DNA of 45,599 bases from positions 1-45,599 of the forward strand of contig JAIWWG010000161.1 in NCBI GenBank assembly GCA_025435555.1. Direction: 5' to 3'. The translations under genes were made by a program, and so were the position numbers. The notes beneath the pieces were generated by a model. It was given only the letters and a program-made list of their open reading frames with translations, did no database searches and was not told the DNA's origin. Positions 20,994-31,276 of the stretch are shown piece by piece. Each line of letters starts with the position of its first letter. Within the stretch, counting starts at the first letter, position 1. Source of the stretch: Chytriomyces cf. hyalinus JEL632. Taxonomy: Eukaryota > Chytridiomycota > Chytridiomycetes > Chytridiales > Chytriomycetaceae.

Positions 20994-23595
20994 ATGGACA
21001 TTGGATCAGCTTCAACACCCAAGGTGGACAAGGGAGCCCTTCTAGCTGCTGAGCAGTCCGAGACATGGATGGAAGTTGTCCAACAATTCTATCTCATTCC
21101 TGAGGGACCCTTTATGGCCAACTGGGATAGAACCATGGTGTTTGCAGCGCTGGTGAACTGCATCATTGTGCCCTTTACAGCTGCATTCCACCAAATCACG
21201 ATGCCTGCGTTTGTGCTGGCGTACTTGATTGACTGCTTGTTTGTTGGGGATATGTTTATCCACTTTCATGTCGCGTACTTGCAAGGAGGGTTTTGGGTTG
21301 TGTTTCCGCGGGACATGGGCATCAACTATATGGCGTCTATGGAGTTCAAATACGATGTCATTGCGTTGCTGCCGTTGGACTTTATCTCCTTGGCCTGGGG
21401 CGCTGGCACCGAGGAATCGCTGTACATTTTGAGTTTGATCCGCCTCGTTAAAATGGTCCGAGGAATCCGGGTCCTCATGTACTTTTACAGACAAGAAAAG
21501 AAACTGCACGCTTCAATGCTGCTTCAAATCTGTAAATTCGTCAGCTTTCTACTGATGCTGATACACAACATTTCGTGCATTTGGTTCTCGTTGGCGTGTC
21601 CGAGGGGCACTGCTGAGAGCTGCATTGCTACTTCGTGGGTCACCTTTGATGGCCTGTCTCCCGATGAAAAATCTCATTTTACGGCTACTTTGTACATTTA
21701 CTCCATCTATTGGACGGGTTTGTTTCTTTTTTTCAATTGGAGGCATGATTTTCAAAAGTATTGACACTTAAGAAAAACACCTTTGTCAGTCGCTACAATG
21801 GCTACCGTGGGCTACGGAGATATTCGCCCCGAAAACGATGAAGAGCGCATTTTTTCAATTTTTACCATGACGTGCGGCAACTTCTTTTTCGGATACATTT
21901 CAGGTGAGCATGTTTGAGTTGCTGGGGGGGCATCAAGGGTTCTGACGATTTTATCAAAACAGGAACCATTGCTTCTGCTTTGTCCAACATGGACTCTAGG
22001 CGTGTCTCCTACCAGCAAAAGATGGATGCCGTTCGCCAGTACATGAAAGACCGCAACATGGATGCTGACATGCAAGAGCGCGTGCTAGACTACTACGATT
22101 ATGTGTGGGAGAGAAACAAAGGGATTGATGTCAGAAACTTGTTTGACGACATGCCCAGTACGTTTAAAGGGGAGGTGGCGTTGAGTCTGAATAATGCCAT
22201 TATTGATAAGGTGGCCTTTGCTCACTTTTTGCTTTCTTGTTTTTCTGATCCCATGCACTGTTTATTTTTACAAAAGGCGACTATATTTAGAAAGTGTTCA
22301 AACGGGTTTAGAAGGCTGATTGCCATTCACATGAAGCTGTACTTGTTCACGGCCAATGAATATGTCATTCACAAGGGTGATATCGGGGTCGAGATGTTTT
22401 TCATTACGCAGGGTAGAATTGATGTGTATGCAAGCGAGGACTTGCGGCGGCCGACGTCGTCTCTGATTGAAGGGGCGCATTTTGGTGAGCGTTTTTTGAT
22501 TCAGTTTTTGCCAACCAGCGAACTGTTATTCACTCAAAATACCACCTGCTAGGCGAATTTCAAATCATCCTCGCACACAGACACGAATACTCTGCACGCG
22601 CAGTCTGCAACACGGACATTTACGTCCTCAAAAAGGAAGATCTCGACTTGGCCTTCGCCTGCTACCCTGAAGACAGAGACCTCGTCAAACAAGCGACCGA
22701 GGAACGCTACAAGCAAGCACAAAGCGCCAAAAAATCACGTAAAGCGAAACTGGATACTGAACTTGAAGACGATGATAGTCTACCAAACATTCATGCTGCC
22801 GCGCAAGCTGCGTTGAGCACTTCCACTGTGAATAAGGGGCGACGGTCGAGTTTGAATCCTATGGCGTTCTTTAGCAAAGAGTTTAATCAGAGTAATGGAG
22901 TCGGGTTGAATCATAATCAAGGGTCGATTCCTGACCTTGCCACTGCTGTTGGCACTGGTAGTGGCAGTAGCAGTGGGGCGGCCAGGCCCAGTCTCATGCA
23001 TATTTTTCAGAAACGGCGCGCTAGTGCTTTGCCCTCGCCAAACGATTTCGACAATTTCCCGAGGGCCATGTCTGGAGTTGCGGCGAGCCAACTTGCAAGC
23101 CGTAGTTCTTTAAAGCGGGAGTCCAAGGCAGATGATACTGGACAATTTGAAAATAAGGGTGAAATCGTTTCTTCAAAAACTGCAGGGGTTGGTGTCAAAA
23201 TTGATGGACATGACAGCGGTGAAGATGGACGGAATCCAAACGAGGGGTCGACCAGAAAGAGCGTTGCGGGATTAGTCCCCATCACTGAAAACTTTGCTAG
23301 TACTAGTCAGGTTTCTGTGCATTCTCGGCATAGTGTTCCGACCATTGCGGTCTCCTCAGTGGCGGCCAAGGCTGGAACTTTAGAGGCCCAAGACACAAGT
23401 CAGTCAAGAGAAAGTCATCAGAAGGGAGGAATAGTCCGTAGAGCTAAATCTTTACGCGGAACAGAGCAAGTTGGGGTGAATGCTCACGCACCGCCAAGTC
23501 CGTCTGCTTCTTTTCTTGCAAAAGTGGCGGATCATCCGGCCCATCACAGCTCAAATGATCCTTCGGATCCGGACCAGCCGAAGCCGTCATCTTAG
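20994..23595 (+). CDS. Cyclic-nucleotide-binding-domain voltage-gated K+ channel (HCN/EAG/CNG-like)
   Basis: Exons: 20994-21717, 21790-21903, 21963-22210, 22277-22484, 22553-23595 (TAG); 778 aa. Order: short N terminus; S1 VFAALVNCIIVPFTAAF; S2/S3 (LAYLIDCLFVGDMFIHF, KYDVIALLPLDFISLAW); S4 with spaced basics (LIRLVKMVRGIRVLMYFYR); S5 SFLLMLIHNISCIWFSLA; pore with the K+ filter TVGYGD (residues ~250-255); S6 IFTMTCGNFFFGYISG; a C-linker (KMDAVRQYMKDRNMDADMQ, YVWERNKGIDVRNLF); and a CNBD (FTANEYVIHKGDIGVEMFFI, GAHFGEFQIILAHRHEYSARAV). The remaining ~300 residues are Ser-rich and disordered. The filter predicts K+ selectivity; the CNBD predicts modulation by cAMP/cGMP. The third intron is 66 nt and stop-free; its removal restores the usual CNBD spacing. 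Confidence 0.92.
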
Positions 23596-23847
23596 AGGGG
23601 CTCTCTTTTCAGCGAAACGGTGTATTTCATTTCCGAGGACAGTAAATATAAACGAACAACCTTCAAAGAAATCTTCATGGCGCTTTTCTTTTGTATTAGG
23701 CATCTAGTCTAATTATATGGAGAATGTGATAGGGCAGAGATTATGAGTGGTACCAGTAGTAGTCTATGCTAACTCTCTCTCTTTTCATATGTGATTGTTT
23801 ATTGGATTGTTTAAAGAATGTTTGCAAGCAGCGACCGACCAAACGCA
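23596..23847. other. Convergent 3' intergenic region
   Basis: About 250 bp between the 3' ends of the K+ channel (+) and CFAP53 (-). Nothing further seen. Confidence 0.4.
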
Positions 23848-26087
23848 TCAGCTTTGCTCAATGAGGTGACCGTTTCTGGACGACATAAAAATTAGGCCAC
23901 CAGAAACAGCTGGCTCAAGTCATGGAAGATTTCTCACCTGCCAATGTCACTCTTGACTCTCTGAGTTTCAATATCCAACAGTTCTTGGTACTTTTGTTCC
24001 GCAATCTGATCAGAAGAACACAGGTGTCAAAGCAACCTAGAGAATGTGGGAATAGTATTAGCGTACAAACCTTGAGTGCAAGCGCTTCTCTTGCATCCAG
24101 TCGCTGAAAATCTCTCTTCTTTTCCTCCACAGATTCCACTTGCGCTTCAAGTGAATCACGGTACGATTTGACGAGAGCTGATTTTCGCTCCTTGTCCAGT
24201 GCCTCCACTTGGTTGGCGATTTCGATTTGGCGAAGGATATGCTCCCTTTCAAGACGCGTTTGTTCTTGTTTGAATCGGTTTTGCTCAACTGAAACAAACA
24301 CGCGTTGTTGTTACTTTGACGGGTTTTTCATTGCACGCGGGAATGAGCAACTTACGTTTTAGTTTGAGTTGGCTTCGTCGACCAGATAAGACTTCAACCA
24401 TCAGTTTATCACGAGCTTTTTGTTCTTTTTGCCACTTTTCGGCACGCTGGCGCCATAGCTGCAGGGAAGATGAAAATTAAGCCTTGAAAACTAAAAAACA
24501 AAAACATGAAACATGAAACATGAAAACGCACCTTTTCAGAGTCAGCTTTCTGTAACCGCTCAATTTCGCGATCGCGCTCATTTTCCAACCGTTTCTGCTC
24601 CATCAAATGATCTCTATACATTTGCATCTCCTTCCGCAACTCTGCACGTCTTCGCGTCTTTGCCGCGATATCCGCTTTTTCTACAGCCAAAACATCATTC
24701 ACGATTTGAATATCCAGCGCCAAAGATTTTTGAATTTCAGCAGAACGCGCTTGAAGACGTAAAGAATTGAATTTATCCAGTTCCGCTCGAATAATGCGTT
24801 GCTCTTCTTCCTTTCTGCGTTTGTTTCGTTCGTCTTCAGTTTTTCTCATTTCCATTTCTTGACGCTGTGTTTTGAGGAATGAGTGAATACTTGTGCGCCT
24901 TGCGGGGAAAGCAAGAGGCAGGGTTTTAGTCACCATGAGTTCCGCTTCTTCCTTCTTCAATCGCTCTTCTTCTGCTTGCTGTTCCCGCAGAAGCATGAGT
25001 TGGTTGTTGAGCATTGCAACTGTGATTGCATTCATTTCCTTGAATTTGGTAGTTTCTGCAATTTCACGTGCTATTTTCTTTTGACGGTCTTGTTCCCAAA
25101 GAAGGTCGTAGTACTTCTTTTCTGTGTTGTGATGCGAGATGGTAAATGTGAGAAATAGATCAGAGTTGGGGAGTATCAACTTAGTCATACCTTCTTGTTC
25201 GACTTTTCGTTGCTCTGCGTGTTCTACAAGTTGTTCGCCTCGTGCGACTGTCACGCGTTTTAAAAACTGTTTCGATTCAATCGTCCGCAACTCGTCACAT
25301 TCGTTTCTGGGGAATTGCGTGAGACATGAAAAAAAAATCAAATAAACCTATAAATATAAAATCTCAACCTCCATCTCTGAAGTAACTTTTCATCGACAAT
25401 TTTCTTTCGCTCAGACTCCCGTTTCGATTTCAGTTCTTCCATTCGCGCCTTCATCTTCTCCACCCGAGTTTCACGCGTTTCTTCGGCTTCTAAAAGTTCT
25501 TGGGCGTATTTTTCGTCGTCGGATTGGAGGAGCGCGCGGAGGCTGGATTGTGCGTGGTTGGGTTCAATAAGACAGCGGATCTTTTTTTTTTTTTTGCATG
25601 TGTTACCTTTCACGCCTGGATTCTAGAGCAGATAATTCTTCCCCTCGCAGCTCTTCGACGCGCCTGTACAGTTGATTTCGTTTGATCGTGCGGCTGGTTG
25701 TCTCTTCGAAAGAAGACTGGGATATTTCAAAAAAAAAAAAAAAATGCATCAGGATACGGACAAAAAAATAAAACACAGCGCCTTTTCATGGATTGCACCG
25801 CAACTTCGATGAGGACGATATATACGGGAAGGTTTGTGTGATTTCAAACAAAAATAGAGCCTCAAACCTGCAGATCCGTCTTTGCATAATAATTTGTGAC
25901 ATCGTGCATCTGGTTTCGCTGTTCTTCTTCGCGGCGGCGGTTTACAATCAGGTAGTCGCTGTTTCGAACGTTTCTGCGTGTGCGCTGGGGGGAGATTTGG
26001 GTTGTTGTTGAGCGGGGAAGGATGGCCTTGTGCAACGAGGATGCGTTGTTTTACCATTCCGCTTAGTGATTCCCCGAGCAATGCCAT
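23848..26087 (-). CDS. CFAP53: CFAP53 (CCDC11) homologue, flagellar coiled-coil protein
   Basis: Eleven exons fit: 26087-26055, 25984-25868, 25716-25607, 25542-25369, 25306-25191, 25121-24934, 24863-24532, 24458-24356, 24289-24071, 24005-23938, 23875-23848; 495 aa. Almost entirely charged coiled coil of the TPH (trichohyalin-plectin homology) type. Family-like landmarks: LESRRESLRALLQSDDEKYA, ERKKIVDEKLLQRW, EKKYYDLLWEQDRQKKIARE, REQQAEEERLKKEEAEL, MQMYRDHLMEQKRLENERDR and LDAREALALKIAEQKYQELL. CFAP53 is a microtubule inner protein of axonemal doublets and is needed for ciliary/flagellar motility. The last intron rests on a perfect CAG|GTGAGA donor that would otherwise be read as a stop at 23936; without splicing the protein ends 8 residues earlier. 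The first exon (11 residues) is the least certain. The intron 24933-24864 is stop-free. Confidence 0.85.
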
Positions 26088-26381
26088 GTTTGATGCTGGT
26101 CAAGTCTTTGATGGGTTTGTTTCGTTTCGATGCTGCGCGGGTTTCAAGACACGCTCTGTAGTCGTTGGTGGTGTTGATTTTAAATTTTTTTGGGGATCTG
26201 TGACAATGCGATATGGGTGGAAATATTCTAGCAGCTGGACACCCGGGACCAACGTCCGCCAACTGTACCAAAACAAAATCAAACATCTCAGAGTGCCAAT
26301 AAAGAAAGTTTAGAATAATGACCGAAAACTTTATTGACCAAAGAACACTGCCTGGGAAGCAGGCTGCTTCACAGCAACTCT
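26088..26381. promoter_or_regulatory. CFAP53 upstream region / QCR2 3' flank
   Basis: About 290 bp between two minus-strand genes. An open frame overlaps it (26286-25948), but its residues show no family pattern. It probably holds the QCR2 3' UTR and the CFAP53 promoter. Confidence 0.4.
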
Positions 26382-27896
26382 TCAGAGCTCATCTGCATAT
26401 GGCAGCTTGGTCAAGTCACCGTATGACACAACAGATGCCTTGGAGGCAAGCAGGGCCTTGGCAGCTTGAGCAACATCTTCCTTTGTAACCTTTGAAATCT
26501 CCTGAGCGAGTTCAGCAGCAGTCACGAACCCACTGCTGGTGAGGACTTGTCTTCCAATGTCGGCAATCAAATCGTCACGGTTCAAGCTAACTTCGGCATC
26601 CACAACTGCTGCCTTCTTTGCACGCGACAAGTCGGTATCACTGATAGACGAGACAGATTCCATGGCCGCAATTCCACGCTGAGCAACACTTTTCACGTTC
26701 GAGGCGTTACCCTTGATGAAGAGCCCGAAGAGGCCAGCATCAGTGTATGAAGCGTTGAACGCAGTGATATCAGTTCCTGGGGCAGCAGCCTTTGCAAGGA
26801 GGCCAGTGGCTCCGCTGGTAGAGCCCCATTTAAGACGCTGAGTGCCGTCAAGAACTGCGCGAAGGACCAAAGACGTGGCGTGTGCGTGGATGTTGGTGAA
26901 GGCTCCAGATTTGAAAGCGATGGCGACGTGAGCCGGACCAGCTCCGCTAATACGAGTCTCTCCACCAAAGTAGGCAGATGCGGGAGAGGCGGCCGCTCCT
27001 GAGGATGCAGGCACAGAGACACCTTCAAAGGATGAGTTCACGAGAGCCTCCAATTCGTCATGGGCAACACCGCTTCCAACAATCGCGATTTTTTCGGCAG
27101 TGAAATGAGCAGATGCAAAGGCCTGCAAGTCAGATCTTTTCAAGCTGTTCAAAGAGCGGTCTGTTGCGAAGAGGGAGTTTCCGAGACCACGACGGAAGGC
27201 AACATGGTGAAGAGTGTCAAGGACACGTGTGGTTGGGTCAGCAAGGGATGCAGCAGTCTCATCCGAAACTCCTGGGAGAGCATCCAGAAATTCGTATGGT
27301 TGGAAGGATGGGTTGAAGACCTGGTTGATCAGACCAGGAACAACATCGACACTAAGTGACGGGAGAATCAGAGAAAAGGTCAACTTCTGAGCGGAGAATA
27401 ATCACGCTGAAGATGAACTTACAGATCGTCTCTGAGGAAGTTCGATCCGATAATGATGTTTTCGCGAGAGACTGAAGTGTAAAGGGTGTTTCCACGGAAC
27501 TCAAACTCGCGGTAGGTACGGACAATGTTGTCACCAGGTCTAGCCTAAGGTGGTTGCGCATAAGTCACCCTGAAGAAATGGCATGTCGAAGGTGGACGCA
27601 ATAGAGATCTGGATTGTCTGGGGAGTGTGACTGCTTACCCGCACAAGGGATGCCTTCAACAAGTGAGCGACACCTGGAGCTTCCTCATGTCTCGAACCGG
27701 CGCCGATCACGAGGGCAAGGGAAGAGACTGGCCCACGTCCGTCCAGCGTGGCCACAGAAACGCCGTTCGAAGCCTTTCCGATGGACTTGACAGCAATGGG
27801 GGCAGCGTGTGGCTGGTCTCCCTTTCTGTTGTAACCGACAGCAGACGTCGGAACTGCAAGACGTCTCGTTTGGTTGAGGATTCGCACCGAGAGCAT
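26382..27896 (-). CDS. QCR2: Cytochrome bc1 complex core protein 2 (QCR2), M16 family
   Basis: Exons: 27896-27639, 27544-27423, 27351-26382; 449 aa. The N terminus (MLSVRILNQTRRLAVPTSA) is a mitochondrial presequence. M16 fold features: VSSLALVIGAGSRHEEAPG, VAHLLKASLVR, RENIIIGSNFLRDD, LHHVAFRRGLGNSLFA, VKSVAQRGIAAMES and the closing YGDLTKLPYADEL, which closely resembles the yeast Qcr2 end. The zinc protease motif HxxEH is absent, as expected for core 2, which is structural. It acts in the mitochondrial inner membrane in ubiquinol:cytochrome c reductase. The frame continues 24 nt upstream to another possible ATG (27920), but the shorter start begins directly with the presequence. Confidence 0.93.
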
Positions 27897-28001
27897 TTTA
27901 GCGTTATTTACTGGTGTCAAGTGAAAAAAGGAAAATATATCTCCCAGCCGAGGTATTTATTTATTTTACAGATGGGAATATTTTTTAAAATGGATTAACT
28001 C

Positions 28002-28681
28002 ATGGCAGACAAGAGAGCCCCATCCGGCATCGATTTGCCGCGTGTAACGCGATAAGAGGGCAAGATGGAGACAGAAGGAGGCCCCTGTTGCAGTTGTTGG
28101 GACCTGGCTTCTCCATCCATTCTCTCACATCCATCTCACCTGATCCTCCGAGCATCATCCTCATCCCACATGCGCCTATCGTTCCATCCAATGCCGCTCC
28201 AATCCGTTCTTACAGGCGGCCTCCGAGACTCACCGGCCTTCAGCACATTGCGATGGACTCGATGTTCGAAAATGCGGTCCAAGTCCGATGGTGAAAATTT
28301 TTCAGCAAAGAATGCGGCATACTTGTGGAAAGTGAAGTAGGATTTGACTCTTTTGACGTGGGCGATCGAATTTAAAACAAGAAAGAACGATGAGCACGTT
28401 CCTGGTCGTTGATACATGGCCCGGGATTAGTCTGCTGGGATCTGCGAGTAGCGGGGTCCCAATCCCAGTCTGGCAGCTGGTGATATTCGAGAGGGCCAGT
28501 GTCAGCAGGGGGTTACCGTGGCCGTGCGAGGCATTATTGTCAAAGCATCTGCGTCAAAAGGAAAGTCACCTACCATTCTTGACCGCGTCCTGTTCGACTC
28601 CGGCGGGCTCCGTCACTGCCTTGATGGTTTGATCTTCACACTCTGTCGTCACCTCTTTGCTGCAACTCATTCAAAAAGTTA
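28002..28681 (+). other. Possible uncharacterised gene in two coding-like blocks
   Basis: An ATG at 28002 opens a short exon (28002-28043) that splices in phase (intron 28044-28093, acceptor TTGCAG) to an open block 28094-28294 containing GFSIHSLTSISPDPPSIILI and HIAMDSMFENAVQVRW. A second open block, 28452-28681 (TAG), reads QGVTVAVRGIIVKASASKG and TILDRVLFDSGGL, a beta-strand pattern loosely like an OB fold. I could not find a convincing intron to join the two. No family recognised. It may be a real small gene, a decayed gene, or chance. Confidence 0.3.
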
Positions 28682-30059
28682 GGGTGGATCTAGGTTGGGT
28701 AAAACAACCCCCTTTGTGCAATCCAAGTCAGCTGTCGCCCGACATCAAATTCAGCGGTAAAAGTTTTGTAAAAAATATTGCACACTACACAACACCAACA
28801 CTTTCCTGTACCAGGGAAGCCGCATAAGACTCAGTCAAAGTGGATGCATTGCTGCCTCTCCCGATGGGTGCATATCTACTCCCGAATGTGGCGGTGAATG
28901 TTAATTAGTGGTGTCATAGCACGAGAAACTCTTCAGTACACCGCGCAATTGACCTTGTCAAATCCTCTCAGCAGCTGGGATAAACGGAACGCGTGAATAC
29001 GTTGCTAAAAGACCTGGGACTTACTGATTGCGCCGATATCCGCGTGGGCGATGAGTGGAAAAAGGGGGTCGTCCGGTGGCCAGAAACGCCGTCTCATGTG
29101 AGTTGTTGTGCGCGGTGGCTGGCTTCTAGCACTGAAAGACTGCAATTTACAGAATTGAATTCAGCTTATTCAAAATCCGTCCATCTTGTGTGCTTCCGTG
29201 CTTTGCAAGGTATCATATTGTTGGATATCGAACGGAGACACCACGCGTCATTTCCGCATGTACCCGGCGGCGCTTTTGATCAACCATTGGTGATTTGTAA
29301 CCCTCGTTTTGTAACAGGATTTGGACTCAATCACAGCTTTTGATGTCATACCATGTTGAAAGCACTTTCAATCAATGACCTCACGATTGTCTGGTCCCGT
29401 CATCAAGTTTGTAAACAATCAATTTTTTGTTTAGGAAACTTCAAAGTTGATGTGTGTTGCTTAAAACAAATTTCATCAACTGTGCCCTGCAATTGTGAGG
29501 CCAATTGATACTGTAGCGCTCTTGGTAAAGGTGGCAGTCAGGTGTATGCAGGCCCAGCAAGTTTTATGACTCTCAAGTTGGATACCCAATGCCACTGCAC
29601 GGCAATTCGTGCACCGATTACGAATCTACTGTCGAAAAAGAATTTCCGAAAAGAACCGGCGTTTTAACGAACAAGCTTCAAGGGTTACCATTGTCTGACA
29701 ATGTCCGTGTGAAGGAACTTTCCCTCGCCTGTAAGTATCCTTTCTCTGCACAGTTTCAGTTCTTCCAGAGACAAAATTTCGAAACATGCTTGGAATGGAT
29801 AGAGTCCAGTAAATGTACGGGCTGGTTTTCTACTTGCACTCTTCTTCTCATTTGAGTTAGATGAAATGTCAATCTATCCTTGAACGGGAGATATGGTAAA
29901 AGTTGCGATTTTGTTTCAATATGCGGAGTTTTTGACCGCTGAGGTGATCAACAGGTTGCAACTCTGTGCGCTTTGTTTCAAGGCATGATCACACACATGT
30001 CATTCTTCCCGAACCACTGGCGCCATTACCTTCTTGAAAATCACGATCGCGTGTAATCA
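28682..30059. other. Gene-poor stretch with scattered short open frames
   Basis: No complete gene is supported. The open frames at 28993-29343 (begins GTG; LLKDLGLTDCADIRVGDEW) and 29589-29855 (SDNVRVKELSLACKYPF) have some coding character, but no start/splice context and no recognisable family. Possibly remnants of decayed genes. Confidence 0.35.
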
Positions 30060-30596
30060 GTGGAAGCATTTCTTGCGTGCAGCATGTTGATTCCAATTCC
30101 AATTGACTGTGTCGGGGCCATGGTCAGCGCCTCGGTTGCGACGTATGCTTTTGGTACCCGCGCGACTCTTATGACAAATTGGTTCTTGTTTTTTGCGTTG
30201 TATAATTCAGGCGAGAGTTTTGGGATGCTTTTCACGCATCAAGCCTTTTTTTTTTTCAGATTCCAAAAGCTGATTTTGCTATTCAGCTGCTCTGCTCCAT
30301 GTATCCGTTCCTGTACGGCAGGAGCAACATTGTTGCGTAAGTGATAACTTCTGCGTGAAGTTGACGGATGCAGTTACCTGACTGGGCATACTTTCAGACC
30401 AAACACGCCGAGCGTAGTTTTCCAATTGTCTCGACTGACCATCATGCGCTACTATTTGCTTTTCCAGGCGGACTGTGAGCATACGGGACTCGTTTTTGAC
30501 TGCGCGCTCCCGAGAAACGGTTCCATTCGATGTGAATATTACGTTGGCGAAAATTTCGTGTCCAATCTGTATCAGTTTCCGTTGGGTGGGGGGTAG
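30060..30596 (+). pseudogene. Relic resembling the C-terminal part of an ABCG transporter
   Basis: An open block at 30060-30240 encodes hydrophobic helices with the feel of ABC-2/ABCG membrane domains (DCVGAMVSASVATYAFGT, NWFLFFALYNSGESFGML). After a T run, a block reads IPKADFAIQLLCSMYPFLYG. A last block (30444-30596) reads GLVFDCALPRNGSIRCEYYV and ends LYQFPLGGG, similar to the Cys-containing extracellular loop at the end of ABCG/PDR transporters. There are no nucleotide-binding domains upstream, and the blocks lie in different frames with unclear introns. Called a relic; the family link is tentative. Confidence 0.3.
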
Positions 30597-30945
30597 GCTA
30601 ATGTGTTTACATGCTGGCTGCGGTTGGGTGTATGGGTTGTTCATCGTGCAATTTCTTGTGTTGTTTTGACCGTTAAAGGTTTGTAGCGGATCGCGTTCTA
30701 ATAAATGGTCAGCCCAGGCGCATCTTTTCTTTCAACCTTGTTTCGCCTCTTTCCATGCTTATGCGCTTAAAAATGCGCAGTTGAACTGAGGTTCCTCAAA
30801 CATTTGCGCCATAGCTCACAGGGAGACAGAGTGAAACAGTTACAAGGATCAAGCTCAAAATATAACTCTCGTCATCTATTCCAGCTTAATGCCCGGAGGA
30901 AAACTTATGATTATATAGTGTACTTATATTGGGAAAAGTTTCATC
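30597..30945. other. Spacer upstream of tRNA gene
   Basis: About 350 bp. No supported gene or repeat. It is the 5' flank of the initiator tRNA gene. Confidence 0.4.
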
Positions 30946-31017
30946 AGCATCGTAGATCAGTGGAAGATCGCTGGGCTCATAACTCAGAGGTCGGAGGATC
31001 GAAACCTCCCGATGCTA
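30946..31017 (+). tRNA. Initiator tRNA-Met (CAT)
   Basis: 72 nt, no intron. Acceptor stem 30946-30952 pairs perfectly with 31010-31016, followed by discriminator A31017. A1:U72 is the eukaryotic initiator pair. D arm GATC-AGTGGAA-GATC; anticodon loop CTCATAA with CAT at 30978-30980; T arm GGAGG-ATCGAAA-CCTCC with the initiator-type AUCG in place of TTCG. The layout and the loops match fungal initiator tRNAs. The anticodon stem CTGGG/CTCAG has a G.U pair where initiators normally have three G:C pairs. A six-T Pol III terminator follows at 31025-31030. The gene's 3' end is complementary to the retrotransposon primer-binding site at 44322-44333. Confidence 0.95.
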
Positions 31018-31024
31018 ATTTCTC

Positions 31025-31030
31025 TTTTTT
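31025..31030 (+). terminator. Pol III terminator (T6)
   Basis: Run of six T seven bases after the tRNA 3' end, the standard Pol III stop signal. Confidence 0.85.
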
Positions 31031-31276
31031 CTGTTCACGTTTAAAAAGCCTACCTGCTGGATGCCATGGATTGCGTGTTTTGGGTCAAGTTTTCCTTTGC
31101 GGAAGACGATGTGGATAAAATGTTCAACCATGCGCATGTCCTTTTGCAAGATTCAGCAAGTCGTTTCACCCTTTATTGACTGTCGGGATGATTTGGACCA
31201 CAAAGAATAAAATTGCACAAGACACAATCAGAGCACACTCCTCCTCAGGCAAATAAGCAAACTGCTATTTCCATCA

